Shown: positions 1 to 5,985, numbered from the stretch's first letter. The stretch: 6,026 nucleotides of DNA from Candidatus Heimdallarchaeota archaeon (GCA_023135215.1 JAGLTP010000021.1:1-6026), one strand, 5' to 3'. The notes: generated by a model from the sequence alone, not told the origin. Numbers and translations are program-made.

Positions 1-410
1 TGTCTTTTAGCATAGAATAGCAGAGCTGCTGTAATTAGCAATGCAATTCCGATGATGAGCATAAAATACTCTCCAATTTGAGGATTAGAACCTAGATGTC
101 GTACTAAGAAATAACAAGGCACACCAATGATTATTGTACCTACAGTACTTAAGAGAATGAACCATCTCCATTGTTTGATTGTTTCTTCTTTGACTTGGGG
201 ATTTAGATATTGATATATCTCTTTTCTGAATTTTATTACTACAGCTATCAGTGTTCCTAGATGTAACCATAACGATATTTCAAGAGCTTCTTCAGGACTG
301 ATTCCTAGAAAACCTGTTAATAGAGTGATAGTTTGTCCTTCTGAGCTTACTGGTAACCATTCTAAAACTCCCTGAAGAACAGCAAAAGCTATTAGAATCC
401 AGATAAGCAT
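1..410 (-). CDS. uppP: Undecaprenyl-diphosphatase (UppP/BacA), partial: 3' end beyond window
   Basis: Integral-membrane polyprenyl-diphosphate phosphatase that recycles the lipid carrier used for glycan assembly; in archaea this would serve N-glycosylation or surface polysaccharides. The ATG at 408-410 opens a frame of 136 complete codons with no stop before the window edge; family members are about 250-280 residues, so about half is visible. Seen: the N-terminal motif GVLEWLPVSSEGQ at residues 14-26, matching the family's E-(F/W)-LP-x-SS signature with the likely catalytic Glu17; HLGTL at residues 50-54, the second conserved block with its His; and hydrophobic stretches near 1-13, 44-61, 83-104 and 113-134. 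The SSEGQ form, where bacteria usually have SS-x-x-H, is typical of archaeal members as I recall. A TATA-like box about 29 bases before the ATG suggests its own leaderless transcript, separate from the upstream operon. Family assignment is firm; the exact lipid is not shown. Confidence 0.88.
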   Translation of the reverse strand, partial: MLIWILIAFAVLQGVLEWLPVSSEGQTITLLTGFLGISPEEALEISLWLHLGTLIAVVIKFRKEIYQYLNPQVKEETIKQWRWFILLSTVGTIIIGVPCYFLVRHLGSNPQIGEYFMLIIGIALLITAALLFYAKR

Positions 411-433
411 CTGTTATCCCGTAAAGTGACTAT

Positions 434-444
434 TGTATAAAAAA
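434..444 (-). promoter_or_regulatory. Candidate TATA box for uppP
   Basis: On the minus strand this reads TTTTTTATACA, centred about 29 bases before the uppP ATG at 410. No SD-like sequence precedes that ATG. The spacing fits an archaeal promoter giving a leaderless or nearly leaderless mRNA. Seen by eye only; AT-rich sequence makes chance matches common. Confidence 0.45.
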
Positions 445-456
445 TTATGTAAAAAT
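439..456 (-). terminator. T-rich candidate terminator after the three-gene operon
   Basis: About 16-33 bases past the stop of the GcvH-like gene the minus strand carries runs of five and six T residues (451-455 and 439-444) with no clear hairpin. Archaeal intrinsic termination usually depends on such T tracts. The second run overlaps the proposed uppP TATA box, so one stretch may both end the operon and start uppP. Base composition alone could produce this. Confidence 0.3.
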
Positions 457-471
457 GCATTAATATTGTTG

Positions 472-909
472 CTATTCTTGACTAATTCTCCAACGTATAT
501 ATTTCTCTAGTTTATCTCCTGTTGGAACAATTTCCTTATCTTCAACTATTTTATTTTCTATATCTTTTCCTTCAATCGATAGAATCCAGCCTTCTCCATA
601 AGGATCAGTGTTAATTAAATCAGGTGTTTTTCTTAATAGTTCATTTTTCTCAATTATCTCACCTGCAATAGGAGCTCGAATTTGTCCAACCCATTTTCCA
701 CTTTCATAAGTCCCTATGATTTGGTTTTTTTTCACTCGCTGTCCTTCTTTCATCATTCGAACAAATTCAATTTTCCCTGCTCTTTTTGAAGCATAATCGT
801 CTATACCTAACTGGAAGATATCCTCTGATTTTCTTTTTATCCAAATATGACCGGGATCTCTAAGAATGTAAAATAAATCATCTGGGAAATCGTATTGCTC
901 AATTTTCAT
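472..909 (-). CDS. GcvH-like lipoyl-carrier protein
   Basis: A 145-residue protein of the glycine cleavage H-protein/biotinyl-lipoyl fold, which carries a lipoyl arm on a lysine and shuttles electrons or intermediates between enzymes. Seen: HIWIK at residues 21-25 (family H-x-W), GIDDYA at 35-40 (family GITDYA), candidate lipoyl Lys72 in ESGK, then APIAGEIIEKN at 79-89 and DPYGEGWILSI at 102-112, all close to H-protein. Odd: residues just after the lysine are WVGQIR rather than the usual AASDIY of classical GcvH (ESVKA...), suggesting a paralogue rather than the glycine-cleavage subunit. No gcvT, gcvP or lipoylation gene is nearby. It is the last gene of the operon: its ATG overlaps the previous TAA by one base (TAATG), with an AGGT site 7 bases upstream (917-920). 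Family knowledge: GcvH-like LbpA proteins serve sulfur-oxidising Hdr-like complexes, so a carrier role for the neighbouring Fe-S protein is plausible but inferred. Confidence 0.85.
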   Translation of the reverse strand: MKIEQYDFPDDLFYILRDPGHIWIKRKSEDIFQLGIDDYASKRAGKIEFVRMMKEGQRVKKNQIIGTYESGKWVGQIRAPIAGEIIEKNELLRKTPDLINTDPYGEGWILSIEGKDIENKIVEDKEIVPTGDKLEKYIRWRISQE

Positions 910-2318
910 TATATAAACCTACTTGCTAATTTTAATGCTGTTTTTAAACTAATTAAGGGGAATAATTTCAATCTTGGAGAGATTACTTTCCCAGGATTAC
1001 TTATTCCTTTTGGGTCAACTTCTTTCTTGAATTCTTTATACTTTTTGTATTGTTCTTTACCAAAAATAGTCTGATAATATCCTGAAAACCATAGACCAGT
1101 GGTGTAAGGATACCCTTTAACTTTAATCCCTTTAAGTACGTTTTTGTACAAATCCAAATTGATTCGAAGTTTCTTGAAAGGACCTAGTTTTTCTTCAAAA
1201 TACAAAAACATTAGAAGTGAATAATGAGTTTTACCAATCATTTCTCCTTCAAGATGAATCTGACCTTCAATCTTTGAAGACAATTTCTGCAGATACTTAC
1301 CACTTGTTTCTATAGGTAAGATTATTTCATTAGTGAGGTAGTCCTTATATTCTTTCAACATTGCAAACGTCTTAAATCGAAAACTCCAGATATTAGTGAT
1401 GTATCTCCTGTCTAAAATTTGCCCACCTGCATTTCTTACTGTATGATTGAAACTGAGATTAAATTCGTTTTCTTCTTCTTCATAGCTAATCTCCTTAGTT
1501 ACAATAATAACATATCTTTCGGGTAGTGAGTATCCAAACGATTTGTTGATTTTTTCAACATTTTTTGGATTAAAGAACCATATAGAATAAGGATCAATTT
1601 CAGAAATTTCTTTCAATCCCTTAGCTAATTGTATAGGTGAGTCAAAGGTACATCCGAACTGTTTTAGAGGAATATCAAATTTGATTTTTAGTTGTATTCT
1701 TGTAATTAATCCTAAAGTTCCATTTGAACCAACAAATAGTTCTATATCCTCTTTCTCAGTGAACTTTTTCATTTCTCCTGTTGGTAATACAACATCCAAA
1801 GCTAGAATTTGATCTAAAGCTCCTCCATATTTAGCGCTACCCACACCATATCCACCATGAGCTATCCACCCACCAATTGTAGCAGAATGAAAACTTGAAG
1901 GGTATGAGCAGAGAGAGAAACCTTGAAGGTTCAGCTGTCTTTGCAACTCTGAAATCACTGTTGAAGGACTAACTAAAACAGATTGATCAAAAGGTTCAAT
2001 CAACAGTTCACTTTCCAAACCTTTAACGTCGACAATTATACCTTTTTTATAGGTAACACATCCACCAAAACCTGCAGTTCCACCACTTCTTGGAGTTATA
2101 GGAACTTTGTTTTCTGTTGCAAGCTCATAGAGTTTTTTCACTTCATCAGGAGTTGATGGAAGTACAACTGCATCAGCAGTATTGTTGTAAAATAATTTTG
2201 TGAGTGGAGGGAGATCTGCTAGATCTCTAGAATAAATTCGAATGGTCGTTTCATCATCTCTAAAACCTTTCCCCAAATGTCTCACGAATTTAGTACGAAC
2301 TTTGTTTTTCAATGTCAT
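909..2318 (-). CDS. FAD-binding oxidoreductase, GlcD/D-lactate dehydrogenase family (VAO/PCMH type)
   Basis: Flavoprotein of 469 residues, about family length, expected to oxidise a 2-hydroxy acid or similar substrate and pass electrons to the Fe-S protein encoded just before it. Seen: the FAD-binding PCMH domain at about 45-215, with PRSGGTAGFGG (76-86), SATIGGWIAHGGYGVGSAKY (145-164), LDVVLPTGE (174-182) and GSNGTLGLITRIQLK (197-211), all standard flavin-contact blocks; and the family ending DPKGISNPGKV (435-445). Odd: I do not find the H-x-GDGN-x-H motif that GlcD and D-lactate dehydrogenases use in their C-terminal half; the nearest sequence is GKTHYSLLMF (362-371). The substrate is therefore open. 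After NPGKV a basic, hydrophobic tail (about 449-469) could be an amphipathic docking helix. The start ATG lies inside the previous gene's stop (ATGA) and is backed by a strong GGAGGG SD site, indicating translational coupling. Confidence 0.88.
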   Translation of the reverse strand: MTLKNKVRTKFVRHLGKGFRDDETTIRIYSRDLADLPPLTKLFYNNTADAVVLPSTPDEVKKLYELATENKVPITPRSGGTAGFGGCVTYKKGIIVDVKGLESELLIEPFDQSVLVSPSTVISELQRQLNLQGFSLCSYPSSFHSATIGGWIAHGGYGVGSAKYGGALDQILALDVVLPTGEMKKFTEKEDIELFVGSNGTLGLITRIQLKIKFDIPLKQFGCTFDSPIQLAKGLKEISEIDPYSIWFFNPKNVEKINKSFGYSLPERYVIIVTKEISYEEEENEFNLSFNHTVRNAGGQILDRRYITNIWSFRFKTFAMLKEYKDYLTNEIILPIETSGKYLQKLSSKIEGQIHLEGEMIGKTHYSLLMFLYFEEKLGPFKKLRINLDLYKNVLKGIKVKGYPYTTGLWFSGYYQTIFGKEQYKKYKEFKKEVDPKGISNPGKVISPRLKLFPLISLKTALKLASRFI

Positions 2319-3502
2319 TTTTTACCCTCCACCATTCGTTTGACCAACTCAGCTATATCAATTACTTCAACATCCATTTCTCTTTGCTTAACACCATGTT
2401 GAATAGTATCTAAACATGTTGGGCACCCATTAACTACAATGTCAGCTTCTGAATATTGGATCTCAGATATAAGATGAGAATTGATTTGCTCAGCTAAATC
2501 TTCATCATTTAGTTTTAGTAAACCTCCTCCTCCACAACATAGTGCTTCTTCCCTATTAGATGGTAGTTCTTCATATCTGACATCAGGAATGTTCTGAATT
2601 ACTTCTCTCGGAGCATCACTTAATCCACAATGTCTCACTAGTTCGCAAGGATCTTTGAATGTTATTTTTTCTTTAATTGGATTAGTAGCTTTCAGTTTCT
2701 TTTCTTTGAAAAGTTCATTAGCTAATTCAGAGATATGAACTACTTCTATATCCCACTCTTCACCCAGGACTCTAGGGTAAACTATCTTAAAAGATCTATA
2801 ACAACCTGCACAAGCTGTAACTATTTTCTTAACGCCTAGTTTTTTAAATTGATCTAAATTGTGCTTTGCGAATGTTTTCCCAACGGAAAAACCACCAGCT
2901 AAGAAAATAGGAGATCCACAACATCTTTCTTCAGTTCCTAAGATAGTAAAGTTTAGTTTTGCTTTTCTAAGAATCTTAACAACACTTTCTGCTATACTTC
3001 CCATTTTACCTGAATATGATGCTTGACATCCCACAAAATATGCTAAAGGTGCTTTCTTTTGTGTTCGTCTAGACATATTCATACCACTTAATGCTGCCCA
3101 AGAAACCCTTTCTTCCGCTGGTAAACCATAGATATTAAAGAAATCTTTTACTCTGTTATAGAGAGACAGGAGTTCGGGATTCCATCTTCCCCTTCTGAAC
3201 GCTTCTTGTCTTATTTGTTCCCAAACCTTCAACAAAGGTAAATCAACAATACAAATGTCTTCACAAGCTCGACACACGGTACAAAGGAATACGCTTTCAA
3301 ATAGCTGCTTTGAGACATCAGTCTTCAGCTTATCTTTTACTTCTTCAGAATAATATAACTTAATCTGATCAAGAATTCCTCTTGGATGATAAATTTCCCA
3401 TTTAAGTTCTTTATAGGTTGGACATAATGAACAATAACCACAATATACACACTTTTGTGCTACATCTAATACGTCAACTTGCCAACCTTGTGGAGAACTC
3501 AT
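2315..3502 (-). CDS. (Fe-S)-binding protein, GlcF/HdrD-like, with two CCG domains
   Basis: Electron-transfer subunit of 395 residues resembling GlcF of glycolate oxidase and HdrD of heterodisulfide reductase; probably cytoplasmic or membrane-associated, with no transmembrane helix seen. Domains in order: a ferredoxin-type site at C18, C21, C24, C27 followed by Pro; a second at C74, C77, C80, C84; a first CCG domain with C159, C194-C195-G and C231-x2-C234; a second with C286, C322-C323-G and C360-x2-C363. Spacings (34 and 35 residues between elements) match the HdrB-type motif that ligates non-cubane [4Fe-4S] clusters used in disulfide reduction. Odd: the first ferredoxin site is CxxCxxCxxCP, one residue shorter than usual before the last Cys, and the second ends CI rather than CP. 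It is the first gene of the operon; the ATG has no SD but a TATA-like box about 34 bases upstream. Its stop overlaps the FAD gene start by four bases. Confidence 0.9.
   Translation of the reverse strand: MSSPQGWQVDVLDVAQKCVYCGYCSLCPTYKELKWEIYHPRGILDQIKLYYSEEVKDKLKTDVSKQLFESVFLCTVCRACEDICIVDLPLLKVWEQIRQEAFRRGRWNPELLSLYNRVKDFFNIYGLPAEERVSWAALSGMNMSRRTQKKAPLAYFVGCQASYSGKMGSIAESVVKILRKAKLNFTILGTEERCCGSPIFLAGGFSVGKTFAKHNLDQFKKLGVKKIVTACAGCYRSFKIVYPRVLGEEWDIEVVHISELANELFKEKKLKATNPIKEKITFKDPCELVRHCGLSDAPREVIQNIPDVRYEELPSNREEALCCGGGGLLKLNDEDLAEQINSHLISEIQYSEADIVVNGCPTCLDTIQHGVKQREMDVEVIDIAELVKRMVEGKK
2325..2330 (-). promoter_or_regulatory. Strong Shine-Dalgarno site for the FAD oxidoreductase gene
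   Basis: The minus strand reads GGAGGG six bases before the ATG at 2318, within the last codons of the upstream Fe-S gene (the Glu-Gly of its C-terminal VEGKK). It is the best ribosome-binding site in the window and fixes the start of the FAD gene. The other within-operon starts at 909 and 5694 carry only AGGT, each with a 7-base spacer. Confidence 0.7.
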
Positions 3503-3530
3503 CTACAACAGATAAATGATATTAACATCT

Positions 3531-3543
3531 CTTTTAATTTTTT
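3531..3543 (-). promoter_or_regulatory. Candidate TATA box for the three-gene operon
   Basis: The minus strand reads AAAAAATTAAAAG, centred about 34 bases before the ATG at 3502, in the 94-base gap after endA. No SD-like site precedes the ATG. This would place transcription initiation a few bases upstream of the start codon. The match is to an AT-rich consensus in AT-rich DNA, so support is modest; read-through from endA is an alternative. Confidence 0.35.
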
Positions 3544-3566
3544 GTGGTAATCTAAATCAAGATTTC

Positions 3567-3597
3567 AAGAAGAATTATTGAGAGATTCACACTCAAT
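3567..3597 (-). terminator. Possible stem-loop plus T-rich tail after endA
   Basis: Directly at the endA stop codon, ATTGAG (3577-3582 on the plus strand) and CTCAAT (3592-3597) form a six-base inverted repeat with a nine-base loop. On the minus strand it is followed by AATTCTTCTT. This could end endA transcription and separate it from the downstream operon. The stem is short and AT-rich, so it may be chance. Confidence 0.3.
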
Positions 3598-4148
3598 TAT
3601 GGCTTATATCGGTTAAAAACGAAGAAATGAAGTTTCTTCTTAATTTTTGATGCAATAACGAAATTCTTTCGAACAGTTGTCGCAAGTCTTCCAGCTCTCA
3701 CGAGTTCTATAGGATTTATTTTTCCCTCTTGTTCTATAATCTGTACCATATATGGACTATGTTCCAAACCAGGACCTTTGATATAAACTGCAAAGTCTAC
3801 TCCAAACTTCAGACCAGGTCTTACAATATAACCTAGTTTCCTCAAGTGTCTGTAAACATACATTTTATTTTCAAAGTTCATATATTGATCATTGCATCTT
3901 TCTTCGAATACTTTCTTCGAAACATGTACACCTTTTTCATCAAGAATTATCAATTTCTTATTTTCAAGAAGATAAAGACCTTCAAAATATGAAAGCTCAG
4001 AAGGATCTCTGAATTCATCACCTAGGTTGGGTTTTCTTACACCTATAGGTTTTCCAAAGAAACCTGAGGAATAAAGCTCAATGCCTTCTTGTATATCCCA
4101 CACTATTAACCGGTTACCAATCATCTGTGCAGTATATTTAGAAGACAT
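3597..4148 (-). CDS. endA: tRNA-splicing (tRNA-intron) endonuclease
   Basis: Cuts introns from precursor tRNAs (and rRNA) at bulge-helix-bulge structures. The 183-residue length fits the short single-repeat archaeal form (about 180 residues), which normally acts as a homotetramer. Seen: N-terminal domain with DPSELSYFEGLYLLENKKL (48-66), the family's LS-x-x-E-x-LYLLE block; VYRHLRKLGYIVRPGLKFG (98-116), the start of the nuclease domain; and the catalytic triad as Tyr122 (in DFAVY), His130 (in EHSPY) and Lys161 (in TTVRKN). ELVRAGRLATTVRKNFVIAS (148-167) is the conserved region near the C-terminus. No missing active residue is seen. The ATG at 4148 has no SD but a TATA-like box about 27 bases upstream, so the mRNA is probably leaderless. 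It is divergent from the KaiC-like gene and separated by 94 bases from the redox operon; no functional link to either neighbour is evident. No tRNA gene lies in the window. Confidence 0.93.
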   Translation of the reverse strand: MSSKYTAQMIGNRLIVWDIQEGIELYSSGFFGKPIGVRKPNLGDEFRDPSELSYFEGLYLLENKKLIILDEKGVHVSKKVFEERCNDQYMNFENKMYVYRHLRKLGYIVRPGLKFGVDFAVYIKGPGLEHSPYMVQIIEQEGKINPIELVRAGRLATTVRKNFVIASKIKKKLHFFVFNRYKP

Positions 4149-4170
4149 TCATTCTAACCCGTGAATAAAG

Positions 4171-4180
4171 ATATAAATAA
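4171..4180 (-). promoter_or_regulatory. Candidate TATA box for endA
   Basis: The minus strand reads TTATTTATAT, followed by CTTT, centred about 27 bases before the ATG at 4148. No SD site precedes the start. This is the clearest leaderless-type promoter arrangement in the window and supports the chosen endA start. Confidence 0.5.
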
Positions 4181-4231
4181 TTTGAGATTGTTAAGAATTT
4201 GTATGTTTCTATCTACTTTTGTTTAATACTT

Positions 4232-4248
4232 TAGATATAATTTTATAG
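4232..4248 (+). promoter_or_regulatory. Candidate TATA region for the KaiC-like/thioredoxin operon
   Basis: The stretch TAGATATAATTTTATAG offers two overlapping TATA-like elements. The right-hand TTTTATAG (4241-4248) is centred about 25 bases before the TTG at 4269 and 34 before the ATG at 4278. The start codon choice therefore shifts the inferred leader from none to about nine bases. Which element is used cannot be told from sequence alone. Confidence 0.4.
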
Positions 4249-4277
4249 ATGTAGATTGTAATTTATTATTGAAATAT

Positions 4278-5684
4278 ATGATTATCTCAACAGGGATAAA
4301 TGAGTTAGACAAGATGATAGATGGAGGGTTAAGGACAAGTTACTGTTATGCTATCAAAGGAACGGCAGGAGCAGGAAAAACTGTTCTCTCATTGTTTATC
4401 ACACATGGTGCATTACTTCAAGATATTCCAGTATTGTTTATTTCCACAGAAGTCGATCCTGATAAAATAGTTGAATATGGTAAATCCTTTGGAATGGATT
4501 TACAACCTTACATAAAAAATGGTAAATTAAGTGTAGAAAAAATGACGCTTAAACCACAAGGAGTCCATCTTGTTCAAACTGAAAGATTTGACCTTTCCGG
4601 TATAATTACAAGAACTAAAGCCAAAATGCAAAAGATCAAAGCAAAATTAGTTATTTTTGATTCTATCTCCGCATTCTTTGCAGAGTTTCAATATGAGAAA
4701 ACAGCAAGAAGCAATTTTATGGATTTCATTAGAGAAATCACAAACGAAGATGCCGTACTTATATTCACAGCTGAATCACAAGTTGCTGAAGAATATGCGA
4801 CTCTTGAAGAATTCTTAGTAGATGGTGTAATTAAAATAAGAACTGAACTAAAAAATAATCAACTTATCAAAAAAATATCTGTCCCTAAACTTAGGTCAGC
4901 ACAACCAACCCATTTCGAGAACAGATTTATGATAGATAAAAAGGGAGTTACAATCTTCCGTTCAGAACATCCTCCCATATCTTTAATTGATGAAGAGAAA
5001 ACAGGAATAGGAAAACTAGATGTTTTATTAGGTGGAGGAATTCCTACTGGAAGTGTCATTCTTATTGAGATGGATGGAGAAACAAATTACTTCCCCTTAT
5101 TCTTAACTACTATGTATCATCATTTAAATGAAGGTAAGGGAGTAATTATTCATTCTAATGTACATATGTATTCATCCAAAATCGTGGAGGAATTTAAGAG
5201 ATCGAAAAGTGATATTACTCCCCATCTTAATGAAGGGAATGTAGTATTCATTGACAAGTATAATCGTTCAGTCACAGCAGTTGAAGCAAGAGAGATGAGC
5301 CAATTAATGACAACTGATGATATGATCTCAGTGACAGTTGAATTAATGGAAGCATTTGCACAAGCAAAACAAAAAGTAGTCTTATTTGGTGATTTAACAG
5401 ATGATGCAAACATCCTATCTGAATCTGATTTCCTTCGTTATTTTGCTCTTCAATCTTTCAATATTAAAGAAAGACGAGCTGTAGCTTATTCATTCATCAA
5501 CTTCAATGCTATAAGTAGGGAAATTCTTGCTAGATTGAGAACTACAGCTGATATAATCATAAGATTCTCTAGAGTAGACTATAATCACTATATAGAATGT
5601 CTGAAGAGCTCAACAGGAGCTACATTCTTACCAAAAATCGTAAAATTCAACGATACTATCCCACTAATTGAAATCATTGGTTAG
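4278..5684 (+). CDS. KaiC-like RecA-superfamily ATPase, double domain with degenerate second half
   Basis: A 468-residue protein from the ATG; an in-frame TTG at 4269 would add three residues. KaiC-like ATPases are widespread in archaea, mostly of unknown, probably signalling, function; this one does not imply a circadian clock. Seen, in ATG numbering: TGINELDKMIDGG (5-17), the family entry motif; Walker A GTAGAGKT (28-35); STE with a candidate catalytic Glu (56-58); Walker B LVIFDS (124-129); and KLRSAQPTHFENRFMI (204-219), the usual end of a KaiC/RadA domain. The second repeat restarts at TGIGKLDVLLGGGIPTG (242-258), but its P-loop position reads IEMDGETNY (264-272) with no GK(T/S), and the Walker B equivalent is VVLFGD (367-372). 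The second domain has therefore probably lost ATP hydrolysis and may be structural or regulatory. Nine bases separate its stop from the thioredoxin-like gene, so the two are likely co-transcribed. No SD precedes either start. Confidence 0.88.
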   Translation: MIISTGINELDKMIDGGLRTSYCYAIKGTAGAGKTVLSLFITHGALLQDIPVLFISTEVDPDKIVEYGKSFGMDLQPYIKNGKLSVEKMTLKPQGVHLVQTERFDLSGIITRTKAKMQKIKAKLVIFDSISAFFAEFQYEKTARSNFMDFIREITNEDAVLIFTAESQVAEEYATLEEFLVDGVIKIRTELKNNQLIKKISVPKLRSAQPTHFENRFMIDKKGVTIFRSEHPPISLIDEEKTGIGKLDVLLGGGIPTGSVILIEMDGETNYFPLFLTTMYHHLNEGKGVIIHSNVHMYSSKIVEEFKRSKSDITPHLNEGNVVFIDKYNRSVTAVEAREMSQLMTTDDMISVTVELMEAFAQAKQKVVLFGDLTDDANILSESDFLRYFALQSFNIKERRAVAYSFINFNAISREILARLRTTADIIIRFSRVDYNHYIECLKSSTGATFLPKIVKFNDTIPLIEIIG

Positions 5685-5693
5685 GTAGATAAG

Positions 5694-5960
5694 ATGGAAC
5701 TAAAAGTAATGTTCTTCACAAGTCCAACATGTGGTTGGTGTCCATTTATTGAAGGAATATTAAAGAAAATAATCGAAGAAGTAGATCATTTGACTTTGGA
5801 TGTTATTGATATTTCTAAAGAAGTGGATAAAGCTGAAGAATATGAAATAGTTGCTATCCCAACTATCATCCTTCCAAATAACCAGAGAATAATTGGAGGA
5901 GCTGATGAAGCCTTTATTAGAGAACAACTGGATTTCTTTGTGTTTATGGGACAAAGTTAA
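5694..5960 (+). CDS. Small thioredoxin/glutaredoxin-fold protein
   Basis: An 88-residue protein with a minimal thioredoxin fold, likely a cytoplasmic thiol-disulfide oxidoreductase; no signal peptide or membrane segment is seen. Seen: a first beta strand LKVMFFTSPT (3-12), redox motif CGWC at Cys13-Cys16, and the cis-proline loop VAIPTIIL (53-60, Pro56), followed by a GG turn (68-69) and a C-terminal helix. The length matches small archaeal glutaredoxin-like thioredoxins (about 85 residues). The dipeptide between the cysteines, Gly-Trp, differs from the Gly-Pro of thioredoxin and the Pro-Tyr of glutaredoxin, which should shift its redox potential. The ATG is nine bases past the KaiC-like stop, with an AGGT site (5683-5686) 7 bases upstream, so it is probably the second gene of that operon. 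Its partner protein is unknown; the ATPase upstream is a candidate. Confidence 0.85.
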   Translation: MELKVMFFTSPTCGWCPFIEGILKKIIEEVDHLTLDVIDISKEVDKAEEYEIVAIPTIILPNNQRIIGGADEAFIREQLDFFVFMGQS

Positions 5961-5985
5961 AAAAATCTTCAATTTACTTCTTCTT

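Larger units (their letters stand above)
4149..4277. other. Divergent intergenic region between endA and the KaiC-like gene
   Basis: A very AT-rich gap of about 120-129 bases holding promoters for both flanking genes. It also contains a six-base inverted repeat, ATCTAC at 4211-4216 and GTAGAT at 4251-4256, which could be an operator half-site pair on the KaiC side or chance. I see no RNA gene, small coding frame or riboswitch-like fold in it. Confidence 0.5.

Noticed and set aside
85..270. Minus-strand open frame of 61 codons
   Set aside because: It lies wholly within the uppP coding region in another frame; the uppP frame carries clear family motifs and this one does not.
472..909. Part of a glycine cleavage system
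   Set aside because: No gcvT or gcvP genes are in the window and the lipoyl-site context differs from classical GcvH; the operon partners are redox proteins of other families.
3549..3564. Inverted repeat AATCT/AGATT in the endA-operon gap
   Set aside because: A five-base AT-rich stem with no T-tract or other support; indistinguishable from chance.
4859..5059. Minus-strand open frame opposite the KaiC-like gene
   Set aside because: Antisense shadow of a strongly supported gene; the product shows no recognisable motif.
5150..5413. Minus-strand open frame of 87 codons opposite the KaiC-like gene
   Set aside because: Antisense shadow; Ser/Thr-rich translation without domain features.
4278..5684. 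Circadian clock KaiC
   Set aside because: No kaiA or kaiB is present and the second domain lacks a P-loop; archaeal KaiC-like proteins are a broad group not tied to clocks.
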